Below are positions 1-11,503 of a DNA stretch of 64,000 bases, piece by piece. The stretch's first letter is position 1; every line of letters begins with the position of its first letter. The translations under genes and the position numbers were made by a program. The stretch is from Cylindrotheca closterium. Lineage: Eukaryota; Bacillariophyta; Bacillariophyceae; Bacillariales; Bacillariaceae. The notes beneath the pieces were generated by a model that was not told the origin of the DNA, ran no database searches, and saw nothing but the letters and a program-made list of their open reading frames with translations. Where the stretch lies: assembly GCA_933822405.4 (NCBI GenBank), contig CAKOGP040002058.1:55580-119579 (forward strand). Direction: 5' to 3'.

Positions 1-912
1 ACGTTTCGAATCAATGCAATACAGTTCAACGTGTTCGTCTTTATCAGACCCAAGTATCATCTTTGTCGAAGAGCATTCCCAAAAGAGACTCGGCTTTGGA
101 TCGTTCGCAGAACCATTCTTGGACTAAATGTCAAACCAACCTACTCCTTGGGTAGTCAATCAAGAGCTGCCAATGTTCCCCGAGTCTCTCCTACAGACCG
201 AAATAATGGAAGCGGCGAAAAGGGACTTGAAACAAACATGGCCTCATCAACTCGGCTACCAAGAGACATGATATCATCAGTGACAGCCAGCGAAGGTGAC
301 TTCGAATCCGAACGACCAACGGCCAGTAATACTAACGAGGGCTGGATTTCCGATAAAAAGGAGAAAGGCTTTGGTTTGATTCTTTCGAGTGTCCCGCTTC
401 GGTTCCGGTCGCTTCGAGAAATGAGACCGTCCGCTTTAGAAGTGATCAGTGAGAATGAAATTTCCACATTCGAGCACACTTTCCAAATTTCGATAGCTGA
501 AGAATTGGCGGTGGACATGTCTTCTGGCGAATTTTTCCCCGACAATTCGGAGAGACGTTGGGCATCTGATTCCAGCGATCCCTCCGTAACATCGTCAGCT
601 CGCCAATCACTGTCCATACCACGAAGAGAAGGGACCACTTCTGACGAACAGGGTATGTCTAACTCCCATCTAGTTCAAAACGGATCCAGTAACCAGGAGG
701 ATCACTTACCGTCCCTGCCGGTGGATCAGCCCATCAAGGTACCGCTACGTCGATCGACGCCAGGTTCACCAAATGCAGAGAGGAAGATTTCAGAACCTGA
801 GCCATCGAGTCCGTCACGGCGGATAGCCGAAAAAGATCAAGACACAGTGGAAGCCACAATGGCTACTGATAAACCAATCAAGCCGCCGATACGTCGTGGG
901 AGTCTGGGTTGA
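1..912 (+). CDS. 3' part of a Ser/Pro-rich, probably disordered protein (5' end outside window)
   Basis: The reading frame is open from the left edge to a TGA at 910-912, so this is the C-terminal part of a longer protein; the first in-frame ATG inside the window is at 238. I recognise no folded domain. The sequence is rich in Ser, Glu, Pro and Arg. Near the end a short motif occurs twice: DQPIKVPLRRSTPG (about base 724) and DKPIKPPIRRGSLG (about base 868), each carrying an RRxS/T core of the kind basophilic kinases phosphorylate. This suggests a phosphorylated linear motif rather than an enzyme. An antisense frame over 156-638 is a shadow. The upstream exon structure is unknown. Confidence 0.55.
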   Translation, partial: TFRINAIQFNVFVFIRPKYHLCRRAFPKETRLWIVRRTILGLNVKPTYSLGSQSRAANVPRVSPTDRNNGSGEKGLETNMASSTRLPRDMISSVTASEGDFESERPTASNTNEGWISDKKEKGFGLILSSVPLRFRSLREMRPSALEVISENEISTFEHTFQISIAEELAVDMSSGEFFPDNSERRWASDSSDPSVTSSARQSLSIPRREGTTSDEQGMSNSHLVQNGSSNQEDHLPSLPVDQPIKVPLRRSTPGSPNAERKISEPEPSSPSRRIAEKDQDTVEATMATDKPIKPPIRRGSLG

Positions 913-1229
913 AATGCAACATGTTTCACGTATAGACGAGAGGCCTTTTCCGCCTCGAATAGAGAATCCTATTCGGGAAAATGGATCATCATCAACCACA
1001 GTGCTAGTGGACGCCAATGCAGTTGATTTGATTTATTTGCCTTCAGCTAGTTTGTACTTCCGTTGGAATTCCAGCTCGAATCCATGTTTGGTCCAATTGC
1101 AAGAGCCGGCAAAATGCATCTCGTTTGAGACGCTCCATCTATTCAGATCATGAGCGTTGAGTTGCTGCAGATAATATTTTGTAACCATTTCTTACTAACG
1201 TCAGCATAAATTCTTATAATTTGCACAGA
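913..1229. other. Intergenic: diverged copy of the 3' flank of the MYND-RING-TPR gene
   Basis: No gene seen. Bases about 945-1150 resemble about 2870-3010 (shared stretches such as ccgttggaattcc versus ccgttggacttcc, followed by atccatgtttg versus ttcatgtttga). This is the downstream flank of the duplicated unit described below. Confidence 0.5.
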
Positions 1230-2312
1230 TCAGCTGCTGCTTCTGGTTTCTGGCTCCTCGCCTACAATTTCACGATACAGATGAAGGACTTGTTCATGAT
1301 GGTGATCATCCCACGGGGCTTCATAAACTAAAGCTCGAGCCATTGTCACTTTGGAAGCGTCCATGTCTCCCATTGCCTTTTGGCTGAGCGCAATGTAATT
1401 GTGGCCAAAGGGAACTTGTCGATTCATCTTGAGCGCCGCTTCTCCCGCCGTAACTGCTTTTTTCATACCTCTTGAGGTGATAAGCAACACGGCACAATCC
1501 TGTGAACATCTTAAGTTGTTGAGGAGGGGTTGACGTAGCACCATCGTCTGTTTCCATCGTCATTCCAAAGTACATCAACTTGGCAGCTTCCCAATTCTCC
1601 ATCATTTCTTCAGCTTCCCCCAGCCTGATATAGACGTCGAACATAAGATGCGGAATTGGCACTGTATTGTGTTTTGCTTTGTATTCTTCAATTTCGTAGC
1701 CAAGTCTTCGGCTTCGTCTCCCCTCCATTGAGCAATGAGTGCCTCTCCGTAGTTGAATATGCAAGTAAGTTGTTCACGATTCGTGGCCGCCAACTTGGTC
1801 AGATCCTGCAACCATAGAAGATCTTCCTTGGCATTTTCGGGCTCTTGGAGCGACAACAACAGCTCTGCTCTGGTAAAGTCTAGCTGACACGCGGTTTGCA
1901 CATCTGCTGGCGATATGACTTCTTTTACTGGTAGACGGCCCTACTTTTCCGATTGGTCGAGTTCGGCCAGTGCCTCTTGTCTTAGAGTAATCTTCTCGGA
2001 TTTTGATGTCTTGTGATTGCTGGCCCTTGCAGCCAAGAGTCGTGCCTTTTGGAGAATGGAGTCTTGGACATCCGGTGTATCGGCTCGACAGGCCGGACAG
2101 CTCAATTTGTGCTTCTTACTTGATGCTTGTGCCACAAAGGGAAATGGTGGGGTCGTGGCTGCATTATTCTTTACTGTTTTTTGCCATTCCGCCAAACAGC
2201 TAAAGCAAAAGGCATGTCCACACGAAGGCAAAACATATGGATCCACCATTGGATGACGCAGACAAATGGCACAGTCCTGTTTGTCTTGCCCCTCCTTCAA
2301 TTCCCCAGTAGC
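1230..2312 (-). pseudogene. Broken tandem copy of the RING-TPR gene, lacking the MYND part
   Basis: On the minus strand this matches the intact neighbour at 3117-4418 from its RING finger to its C-terminus. The RING (CAICLRHP ... CPACRADTP) reads in one frame from about 2300 to 1941 and stops after ALAELDQSEK, where the intact copy continues through ELDQLEKKGRPP. The TPR part is then split over three frames (about 1901-1602, 1764-1321 and 1544-1230), so there is at least one premature stop and about three frameshifts. No ATG precedes the RING in frame, and similarity to the neighbour ends at about 2312, before the MYND finger. The C-terminal 60 residues are still very close to the intact copy, so the decay looks recent. 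Confidence 0.88.
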
Positions 2313-3116
2313 TTTGATGCTGAATAGCTACCACCCTATTGAACTATCAACCAATATGGAAATAATGCATAATAACTATAACCACTATATAGAGAAACTT
2401 GTCGCAAACGAAGTTCACTTGAATGGTCCAAGCCTCCTTCCCAATAAATGCCACACAGTACCGGTATCAGTATCCGCACATTTGAATATGTTTGCGAAGC
2501 AAGAACATGTAAAATAGACTGACGTCTGTCTGCTATACGTGTAGCCATATCACCCAGTTCGACTCATTTGACTAATTGTAAATCTGGAAACACAATAGAA
2601 GCATACCGGTACCAGTAGGTATATAGCAGCACTGCGTGTGTGTGTATATCGAAAGGCTTTCAGGCAGGATCGATATGGATACATGGTTTTAGATCATGTA
2701 TAAAAGTTAGTAAGTGATGTCAAGAGAAGAGATCTCTGGACATCCTCTCTTCTTGAGGTCATTATTAGTTCTCCCATTCTCCCTTCTGTAGGAAGAAGAC
2801 TGCGGAGCTCATCATCAGAGTTGTGGCCTATTGGAATGCGACATTGCTTTCACATGGCGACGGCGAGCTTTTTCGGCCTCGAGTGGAATATTGGGCACCA
2901 AAAACCTATTTCATCGTCATCTTGGTGCATTTTCCGTTGGACTTCCCACTTGAATTCATGTTTGATCTGAATTGCTAAAGGCATGTGATTTCGCTCTTTA
3001 TCCGTACTGTAATGTCATCATGAACGTTGAAGGCTTCAGGGAAATGCCATGCAATTGAAAAACAGCGAAGATAGATAAATCATTGCGTAGGTCACCATCG
3101 CCTATTTCAGCTCTAC
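2313..3116. other. Intergenic: duplicated upstream flank of the pseudogene and 3' flank of the next gene
   Basis: No gene seen. About 2555-2790 resembles 4569-4745, the upstream flank of the intact MYND-RING-TPR gene (shared agttctcccat and gctttcaggca blocks), so promoter-side DNA was duplicated too. TACCGGTA palindromes lie at 2458-2465 and 2604-2611. Confidence 0.5.
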
Positions 3117-4418
3117 TCAGCTGCTCTTTACTTCTGGCTCTTCACCTACAATTTCACGATACAGCTCAAGGACTTGTTCATGATGCTGATCATCCCACGG
3201 TGCCTCATAGACTAAAGCTCGAGCCATTGTCACTTTGGCAGCATCCATGTCTCCCATTGCCTTTTGACTGAGCGCAATGTACTTGTGGCAAAACGGAAAG
3301 TGTCGATTCATTTCCAGGACCACTTCTCCTGCCGCCAAAGCCTTGTCATACCTCTTGAGGTGATAAGCAACACGGCACATTCCCATGTACATCTCTCGTT
3401 GTTGGGGAGGGGTTGCTGTGGTATGGTCAGTCATGTTCTCCATCATTGCAAAGTACATTAACTTGGCAGCTTCCCAATTCTCCATCATTTCTTCGGCTCT
3501 TGCCAGCATAGCATAGACATCGAAGCTAAAGTTCAACAGTGACAAAGTATTGCGCTTTGCTTTATACTCGTCCAGTTTCTGAAGCACCTCTTCGGCTTCG
3601 TCTTCCTTCCCTTGTGCCGTGAGTGCTTCTCCTTGCTTGACCATGGAATTGAACTCTTCACGATTCGTGGCCGCCAACTTGGTCAGATCTTGCAACCAAA
3701 GAAGTTCTTCCTTGGCTTTTTCCGGCTCTTGAAGCGACAACAACAGCTCGGCTCTAGTAGCGAGTCGCTGGCAAGAAATCTGCACGTCTACGGGAGTCAC
3801 TACTTCTTCAACTGGTGGACGGCCCTTCTTTTCCAATTGATCGAGTTCGGCCAGTGCCTCTCGTCTCAGAGTAATCTTCTCGGATTCTGATGTCTTGCGA
3901 TTGTTGGCCCTCGCTGCCAAGAGTCGTGCCTTTTGGAGAATGGAGTCTTGGACATCCGGTGTCTCGGCTCGACAGGCGGGACAATTGAGTTTCGGCTTTT
4001 TGGATTCGTCTGGTAACGAGGGATATGCTGGTGCGGCTGCGTTATTCTTGACCGTATTCTGCCATTCCGCCAAACAGCTAAAGCAAAATGCATGTCCACA
4101 TGAAGGCAAAACATATGGATCCACCATCGGATGACGCAGACAAATGGCACAGTCCTGTTTGTCTTGCCCCTCCTTCAATTCCCCACGAGCTTGTGGGATT
4201 TCTCCATCTCCCAAAGTCAGCATTCTGGTCTTGAATTTATTCGTATCCATACAATAAGTCTTGTGTTCTACCACCCAGTGCTTTTTTTGACAAGCGACGC
4301 TGCAGTAAAAGACAGTGCGACACTGAGAGCACCGTTTCTTGGGCGCTAAAACATTGCAATCAGGACCGTCACAGGTAATGTACTCTCTGCCAAATTCTAG
4401 TGGTGGCGATTTCGACAT
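3117..4418 (-). CDS. MYND zinc finger + RING finger + TPR protein (predicted E3 ligase-like adaptor)
   Basis: 433 residues from the ATG at 4418, which is preceded by a (GAT)n run at 4463-4486. An N-terminal MYND finger (CDGPDC ... CSQC ... YCSVAC ... HKTYC, residues about 14-60) is followed by a C3HC4 RING finger (CAIC ... CGHAFCFSC ... CPAC, about 87-150) and a helical C-terminus with TPR-like pairs such as AELLLSLQEPEKAKEEL and MCRVAYHLKRYDKALAAG. MYND and TPR modules bind proteins, and C3HC4 RINGs usually recruit E2 ubiquitin-conjugating enzymes, so substrate-specific ubiquitination is the likely role (inference). No introns. A decayed tandem copy lies immediately downstream. Confidence 0.85.
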   Translation of the reverse strand: MSKSPPLEFGREYITCDGPDCNVLAPKKRCSQCRTVFYCSVACQKKHWVVEHKTYCMDTNKFKTRMLTLGDGEIPQARGELKEGQDKQDCAICLRHPMVDPYVLPSCGHAFCFSCLAEWQNTVKNNAAAPAYPSLPDESKKPKLNCPACRAETPDVQDSILQKARLLAARANNRKTSESEKITLRREALAELDQLEKKGRPPVEEVVTPVDVQISCQRLATRAELLLSLQEPEKAKEELLWLQDLTKLAATNREEFNSMVKQGEALTAQGKEDEAEEVLQKLDEYKAKRNTLSLLNFSFDVYAMLARAEEMMENWEAAKLMYFAMMENMTDHTTATPPQQREMYMGMCRVAYHLKRYDKALAAGEVVLEMNRHFPFCHKYIALSQKAMGDMDAAKVTMARALVYEAPWDDQHHEQVLELYREIVGEEPEVKSS

Positions 4419-5173
4419 TGTTGTGATTGATAAGACAGTCGACTGGCAAGTACGCAAGCAATGTGATGATGATGATGATGATGATGATATTGTGTTGTTG
4501 TGGAGCTACCGGTATACTATATTATTCTTTTGAATGACGAAACTTCAAGTAATAAAGAAATGCCCAAGTCGACTCATTAGACTTCGTCTCAAAGTGGTGC
4601 AAAAAGGGTGTGTAAATCTGATGGCTTTCAGGCACAAGGACCGATATGAATCGCCACTTCAAGAGATATCTTCTGTCGACACCCTCTCTTGAGGCCATTA
4701 TTTGTTCTCCCATACTCTCTTCACGAAGACTGACCTCAGAGGAAGTGAGGACTCGATACTCCAACAAAATGTTCCATTTCTAGTATGACTATTGTACGAG
4801 TAGGTGACATAATGTAAAAATAATTAAAAATACTTTTTAAAAAAGAACACCAATCTTCAGCATTGATTGGTGTGCCGTACCAGGTAGGTAACGCGGTAGA
4901 CGGTAGGTAGAAGAAGTGCTCATTCCCTTTCATGTTTGGTATCCAAGACAGAGAGGGTGACGACATCGAGACCTGCGCGAGCCATACACATGGTACAACT
5001 GCTCGTAGAATCGTAGCCTGCCTGTGAAACGCGATATGTTCTGTTCCCAGATACGTGTTTTGTCATACCGGATACAAATCACATACTGTACATGAAACGA
5101 CAGGCTCATTAGTATTTTATTATACACCTTCTCATTTTCTGTATAACGACTGACTGAAACGTACAGTATCGAG
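4419..5173. other. Divergent intergenic region between the RING gene and the membrane-receptor-like gene
   Basis: No gene seen. It holds a GAT microsatellite (4463-4486), a TACCGGTA palindrome at 4507-4514 about 90 bp upstream of the minus-strand ATG, and the related string gtaccaggtag near 4877. It probably carries both promoters. Confidence 0.4.
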
Positions 5174-8100
5174 ATGGGGAAGAAACCAGCACCCATGTCG
5201 GAAGATGAAGGAGACGTTCCCTTGCATCCTCCACTGAGGTCCAATTCTCAGGATGCGGCGTCATCATCCTCCTCACCAATAATGAGCACTCCAAATCAAC
5301 CTTCTGTCAACACACCACCAACGCCTCAATCATCTCGAACCAGACGCAGTCAAGAAGCCCGGGCAAAGATGGAGGGCATGCCAAGTCCGGGTGGAACTAT
5401 GAAAGCCAGAGCCAAGCTGGGCGACCACGAAAAGGAGACTGGTGCCGGAGTGGTGGCCAGCAATAAAGAGGAGTGTGCTCCCAGTCGCGCAGTCACAGAC
5501 AATAATCCAGACGACTTCCCTCATACCCTCAACAAGACGCCCTATCCAGAATCGAGTGAATATACTAGTCGCGACAATATTGGGGAAAATCAGCAGCAGC
5601 ATCGTCAAGCACAAAACAACGATATCATTGGGCACGGCGCCTTTGCGATTCGTAATCCTAGTGGGAATAATGATGTTAATACTTCCATGGTGGACAATTT
5701 GATGGAGCCCCAAGAGTCGGCGCCAGGTTCCAATGGGTCGGTCAAAGGCTTGTTAGTTGCTGCCGAAGTAGCTTCCACGAACCGTGATCGAGAAATTCAA
5801 GAGGAGGCCGAACGATTGCGACAGCAAATATGGGAAATGCAGCAACAAGGAGAGCAACAAGAAGTCGTCGTGGCCGTTCCCGCGGATGACGAAAAGTCGG
5901 CGCCAGAGGAGGTACCAGACGAAGCCGCACAAGCACGAAGACTTCTGGGCAAGATTGTGGCCTTTTGCCTTGTTGTGGGTGCCATTGCAATTGCTGTAAT
6001 TTTCTTAGTTCCACCCTCGGAAGAACCCCCAAAACTTGTCTCGGATCTACCTTGTGTCTCGGAAAGCGAGGTTTTCCCGCTTGGTCTCTGTGTCGGAGAT
6101 TGTGACAATGATGTGCGTGGTATAAGTATTCTCTTTGCATTTTGTGATATGACGTATCTCACACTCATTTCCATGATTGTTTCGACTAAAAAAATAGGAA
6201 GACTGCCAAGACGGATTGGAGTGTTTTCAACGAAATGGAGGCGAAGCTGTGCCGGGCTGTAGCTGTGGCCAAGACGATTCCTCCCGAACCGATTATTGCG
6301 TGGCGATTAACTTCCCTCCAGTCATTGAGACCAACAAACCGCCATATGGTATCTGTCAGGGAGATTGCGATACCTCTGCAGATTGCCAAACGGGCCTGAT
6401 TTGTTATCAACGATCGCGAGGAGAACCCGTTCCAGGGTGTTCTGGCGGTGAAAACGACGCGAGCAACAATGACTACTGCATTGATGGTGGCCCTTTGCCC
6501 TTCCTTGGTGTCTTTGGAGATCGGCTGATTGGATCACCCGATGACAATTTCGGAACTTCGGTGAGCATCTCGAAGGATGGCACGATTCTGGCCGTTGGAG
6601 CACCCGAATTGGGGTCAACCGGGTATGTCGACATCTATAGCTCCCTATCCAATGCAACCGAGTCTGCCATGGCATCTTGGACCTTGATGGCCACGATACG
6701 TGGTGATGCGATTGGAGAGGCATTTGGTTCGATAGTGTCACTATCAGGAGATGGAAAGACTGTGGCAGTTGGTAGTGTGTTGGAGAATAGAAACCCAGAT
6801 GGAAGTCAATTGAATACAGGAAGCGTCCGAGTCTTCCAAGCATCGGATGACTTGAAGAACTGGGTCATGATTGGAGAGGAACTGATGGGAGACGAATACG
6901 AAATGGATGGTGACAAATTCGAATTTTCGATAGCTCTTTCCAGTGATGGAACGTATGTGGCAATCGGTCAAATGTACTCGCCAACGGGTCGGGGAACCCT
7001 ACTATTTCGCAATGACAATGACAATTGGATGTTCTGGGGCTCTCCATTTTCAGAATTCCGCACTGGGTCTGATGTCACACTTGCAACTGCCGCTTCTGGT
7101 GACCTTCGAGTGGCTATCAATGGAGAGAATAGTGTACTTGGCCCAGGACAGGTACATGTATCAGAGTTAGGAGTAAATGGAGAATGGACCGAGATTGGGC
7201 AATCACTTGGTGAAAATGACGGTGCGGCGATAGCCTTATCGGATGATGGAACAATCATGGCTCTGTCGATTACGAATCGAACAAGCAGTTTGGGTGACAG
7301 CGGTCCAGAGCACGTAGCTGTTTATCGATTAGACAATTCCTCTTTGCCCACGAAGTGGTCACAAATGGGTGTACTGATTCCAATTCCAGGCGGAGATGTA
7401 TCCAACGAGCCCTCGATTGCTCTTTCAAGTGATGGATTCTTGCTTGCTATTGGTGAGCCATGGCACGAAGATGTTGGCCGGGTCCGGCTGTTGTCGTACA
7501 ACGAGCGAATAGACAGATGGGAGCCATTCGGCGACCATATTATTGGGAATGCCTTTGGTGGTTTCTTTGGCGCTGCGATATCTCTTGTAGAGTCACGTGA
7601 CCAGTCCAAACTTGCTGTCGGCGCTCCATCTTCTCCCTTGAATCGAGGTGCGCGTGGCGCAGTGTCTTGTTATCAAGTGCTATTGGAAGAAGACGAAGCT
7701 GCCGATGCGACCTTTTCACCAACGCCAACACCAACCGCATCTCCTGTGGTGTCTTTTGAAGAGGTAGTCTACCTGAAAGGGAAGGAAAGTCGCGAGGCCA
7801 TTGGTACCTCACTAGCACTTTCAAGAGACGGCAAGTCGTTTGCATACACAATACAGACTCCAGATGGACTGGAGTCAGTAAGGACTATCAAGTATGACTC
7901 TTTGGAGAATCAATGGGATGATCTTGGGACTATTTTGGGCGATGAAGTCGGTGCGGACTTTGGTCGTTCGCTCTCCTTCTCGGGAGACGGCTCTATTCTT
8001 GCTATTGGAATTCCGAAAAGCAGCAACGGAACAATAGTTAACAAAGGAAGAATTCGAGTGCTAAGTCACAATGGAACTTGGAACCAAATTGGTGGCGACA

Positions 8101-9008
8101 TCGTGCCCAAGGCTGAGGAACGATTCGAATGCTTTGATGGAGTGCCTGTCCCAGACGACGTTTTCTGCCGGCAAGATGATGCTTCAAACATCGATGGAGG
8201 TAACTTCGGATTTTCGATTTCAATATCTGAAGGCGGGTCGATTCTAGCTGTGGGCTCACCGTTTGGATACGACGAAGCTGGACAAGTTGATATCTATGAG
8301 TTTCAAGCTGGAGATTGGATCCAAGTAGGAGGCTCCATCGTTGGGCCCAAAAGTCAATATGGTAAACTTGGTTGGTCTGTTTCCTTGTCAAGTGATGGCC
8401 TCCGTGTCGCAGCTGGAGCTAGAACAAATGGACAAATAGTGGAAGAGGCCGGAGCAGCCCGAATCTACGAATTTCAGGGCGGTTCATGGCAACAGATCGG
8501 AGAGGATATCTCTGGTCTTGCTCCGGGTGACCGCTTTGGAGGTGCCATATCACTCTCGGCTGACGGAGAAGTCGTTGCAATTGGCAGCGTGAACAATGAT
8601 AACGAGAATGGAAATAATGCTGGTCACGTCCGGGTGTACAACTATTCTCCTGAAACAAATTGGACACAGATGGGCAAGGATTTGACCGGTATAGAGGCTG
8701 GCGATCAGTTTGGCTCAGCTCTTTCTTTATCTGGTACTGGCAGAAAGCTTGCAATCGGTTCCCAGTCTGCCGGTTACATTCAATTGTTTGACTACGATAA
8801 CGACAACTCGTATTGGCGCCAGACAGGCAACCCATTGACGCGTCCAAGAGAAGCTGGTGGGGGATTCGGTTCCAGTGTGTTGCTTGCTGAAATGGGCGAT
8901 GGAAGTTTGACTGTCGCTGTTGGATCACCGTTGGTGACGACGCCCACGCAACTTTTCCAACCGGATTCGGTGATTGGAGAAATTCATGTTTTTAAATATG
9001 GGATATGA
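5174..9008 (+). CDS. Type II membrane protein with Cys-rich GDCD modules and FG-GAP/propeller-like ectodomain (paralogue 1)
   Basis: Two exons, 5174-6112 and 6198-9008, joined across an 85-bp GT-AG intron in phase 0, giving 1249 residues. Residues 1-255 are low-complexity and probably cytosolic; a charged helix (ERLRQQIWEMQQQ) precedes one membrane span (about 256-280). Outside are two Cys-rich units of the form GDCDxDxDCxxGLxCFQR ... VPGCxxG ... DYC, the intron falling exactly after GDCDND. The rest is repeats of about 50-60 residues with FGxSVSISxDGxILAVGxP and VxIYxxxxxxW motifs, as in FG-GAP/kelch-like propellers. A TPTPTASP linker (about residue 820) divides it into two halves. A surface receptor or adhesion role is inference; no ligand can be named. 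The paralogue is at 14928-19436. Confidence 0.85.
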
Positions 9009-9716
9009 TAAAATGTCTAAAACCACATATTTCCTTCCTTAGTCCTGGGGTATACCCGACCCTATCGCTTTTTCCTGTTCCTTACTGGCACCATCAGTGG
9101 ACGAGATAGACAGAGCGATTCAAGAGTAGGTACTACGAAAGTGTCTTTCGAAACTTTTCGAAAGGATAACAAACCATGAAAGAATGCATCATACTATAGC
9201 TTCGGCAACTGATGAGCTACAAGTACCGTGCTGTTGAGATTGTTTGCTACTCGTAATCGAATTCAGCGAAAAATCGGCGGACTGCATCTAGTTCTGGAAC
9301 AAAATGAAGAAAAGACCAAAAGAGAATCAGACAACTTGGTTACTTCAGCGTCCGATCGGAGCCCGATCGGACAAGATGTTGATAAGCTTCATTTGCTGTG
9401 CGCTATCTGAGAGCTGTGGTCGATTTGATTTATATGTACCATCCTTTGTCTAACGTGCCATCGAGACCCGCAAATGAAAAATGAAAGAAACGAGTGACAT
9501 GGTATTAAAATACTCCAAAAGCTTCTTTTTCGATATCAATCGCAGTAAACTGGCGATGAAACGCTGGCGATGAAACCATCACTGGCGATGAAACCATCAC
9601 TTGAATACATATTTTCCTTTATTGGACGGCTCTGTGGTGGGTCCTCCGAGAACATTGTGCTTCCTGATTGTAAGAGGACATGGCACCTACACCAGCTGCA
9701 TGGACGCCTCGAAGAA
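9009..9716. other. Intergenic: ankyrin-family remnant and short tandem repeat
   Basis: No intact gene. Besides the remnant listed separately, bases about 9551-9601 hold three head-to-tail copies (the first shortened) of an 18-bp unit, ctggcgatgaaaccatca. Confidence 0.55.
9335..9480 (+). pseudogene. Remnant of the C-terminus of an ankyrin-type protein family
   Basis: The frame ends with RSPIGQDVDKLHLLCAI and a stop at 9408-9410. It matches the end of the protein at 24117-24560 (RSPVGQDVDKFQLLCAV). DNA similarity continues beyond the stop (gatttgatttatat, then tctaacgtgcca), so this is a copy of a gene 3' end plus its UTR. The preceding sequence does not match, so the fragment is a relic. Confidence 0.7.
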
Positions 9717-11186
9717 TCAAACTCGGCATTTTCCTCCTTTGCAGAGATGCTCCAAAGCCGCCAATTCTTTTCCCTTGTTATGTTGCCGCCGTCCTCCATT
9801 GTTTAGTGCACCCTTGCCAGCTTCGAGTAGCTCCAGGGCTGATGTTCTTGGCGATTGACTTTGTCGCTGCCGCCGGTGTACTTGAGCAAGGGTCAATTCA
9901 TCAGCCCTTTTTCTAAAGTCATCGTCGACGAGGTGAGAGAAGAGTTCCAGCCCGCTAACAGTCTCCAATGTCGACCATGGAACCAAAAAGTCTTGCAAGA
10001 CGGATGGATCGTCCTTTGTTTCGCTATCTGTGTCACTTTGTGTCGGCCGATTGGCCATGACAAAGCAAGCAAACTTTTCAATGTGTCCATTACCAGTGAT
10101 CTCGTCTTTGGCAATCACAACGATAACTTTGAAAAAGTGAGTTGGGACAGCGACAAGAGATGGTGGTTTTCCAATGCCAAGATAACGGTACTCCAGCGAA
10201 GCCGAAGGATTATGATCATTATTGGAGAAATGTGTAGGCATCCACAAAGGACCCGTCAGGACATGGACCTGACGACGTCCAATTGAATCACCTGCATCTT
10301 CCTCTTGTAATTCCACAATCCTTGTTCGGACCCAGGCTTCCAACTTACTCCATAAGCCACGGTTTAGACTGGCATCCTGTGGTGAGATATTGCACAAATT
10401 ATACGTCTGCATTTGCTCTTTTATTAGCTGCTCTTCGATCCGCTGTTTCTGGTCCTTATCTTGGATAGTTCGATTGGAACTAAAGTCGGCCGCTGGCGCC
10501 ATGTGTCCACGATCCCAACCACTGTGCTTGTAATCGGATGGTCTGGATCGCATGTTGGTAGGGATAGATTTTTCTTCAAAGAAATTCGGCCTTCGATTCC
10601 GACCAAGTCGAAAGCTTCGACCACTGGTAGTACCAGCGTGATAGTTGTCCTTGTCCATGGCCGTGTAGAGCACATCCTTTTCGAGTACATAAATCGGATT
10701 GCGGGTCCGAGTACAAAAAGCAATTTCCAAGTGTGGGTTTGGTCGTAGGATTCGATAGGGTAAGGTAGGCGAGAGGATGGATGGAATGTGCTGCTGCTGG
10801 TGCTGGTGTGCAACATGGTGACTGGCTTCACAATGCGATGTGTTTCCTTTTTGTAGAATCGGTCGGAAAAAATGGAAGCCACGTTCTTCACTGATCTGAC
10901 CGCTAATAAAGTTTCGTAAAAGAAGATATTCTGCTTCGCTGTCTGGCTGCTCGTTGGAGGATAAATAGTGCGCGACTGATGCCGTTCCCAGCATCAAACA
11001 CGTTGATAATCCCAATGAAACGGCATTGTTTGTCCTCCAAGGAGACTTGAACGAGCGTCGCCGTAAAGATGATGAATTTCCTTGGGCTTGAGAATGGTGA
11101 TATAGTCGACTGATCAGTTTCCTGCAAACATCCTTTTGTTGGGGTGCAGATCTCTTTACTCTCGCCAGCACCATCATCCATTGCAT
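9717..11186 (-). CDS. DNA/RNA non-specific endonuclease, EndoG-like (predicted mitochondrial)
   Basis: 489 residues from the ATG at 11186. The catalytic signature WDRGHMAPAADF (about residue 225) is the DRGH motif of the beta-beta-alpha-metal nucleases; its His is the general base, and the downstream Asn in the LCNISPQ block fits the metal-binding position. Further family blocks are RSFRLGRNRRPNFF, LTGPLW and PTHFFKVIV. The N-terminus is basic and Ser-rich (SLRRRSFKSPWRTNNAV), followed by a hydrophobic stretch (LGLSTCLMLGTASVAHYL), matching the import signal and membrane anchor of mitochondrial EndoG. The C-terminal extension of about 60 residues (Gln/Arg-rich, ending CKGGKCRV) is atypical. 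EndoG homologues cut DNA during organelle DNA turnover and cell death; which applies here is not visible. Confidence 0.88.
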   Translation of the reverse strand: MQWMMVLARVKRSAPQQKDVCRKLISRLYHHSQAQGNSSSLRRRSFKSPWRTNNAVSLGLSTCLMLGTASVAHYLSSNEQPDSEAEYLLLRNFISGQISEERGFHFFRPILQKGNTSHCEASHHVAHQHQQQHIPSILSPTLPYRILRPNPHLEIAFCTRTRNPIYVLEKDVLYTAMDKDNYHAGTTSGRSFRLGRNRRPNFFEEKSIPTNMRSRPSDYKHSGWDRGHMAPAADFSSNRTIQDKDQKQRIEEQLIKEQMQTYNLCNISPQDASLNRGLWSKLEAWVRTRIVELQEEDAGDSIGRRQVHVLTGPLWMPTHFSNNDHNPSASLEYRYLGIGKPPSLVAVPTHFFKVIVVIAKDEITGNGHIEKFACFVMANRPTQSDTDSETKDDPSVLQDFLVPWSTLETVSGLELFSHLVDDDFRKRADELTLAQVHRRQRQSQSPRTSALELLEAGKGALNNGGRRQHNKGKELAALEHLCKGGKCRV

Positions 11187-11503
11187 ATTGGATGCAAAGA
11201 AGTACAGTATTAATCGGATAAAGTCAGCAATGACGTATGTTGTCCGGCAGAAACGCCATCTTATCCGCAGTCAAATTCCAGGTCCCACTCCACTCGTGAG
11301 ACTGATTGATTATTTGTTGCGAACCCGGAGAATACTCTTTGCGGTTCATAGTTGCTGCACGGTGTAGGTAGCCACCATCTCTGACCACAAGTTTAGTGGA
11401 CTTTTATGTTGCGCGAGTATATATCAGCTGCCCAACGTGACTAAACGAAGTAGCATGCTGCATAATAAGGCAAGACTCTATTACTCCCCTCAATACTTAG
11501 TAT
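11187..11503. other. Intergenic, nothing recognised
   Basis: Lies upstream of the EndoG-like gene and downstream of the next minus-strand gene. No ORF, RNA gene or repeat seen. Confidence 0.4.

Noticed and set aside
9551..9601. 18-bp repeats as a CRISPR-like or transposon end
   Set aside because: Copies are directly adjacent without spacers, so this is a simple tandem repeat.
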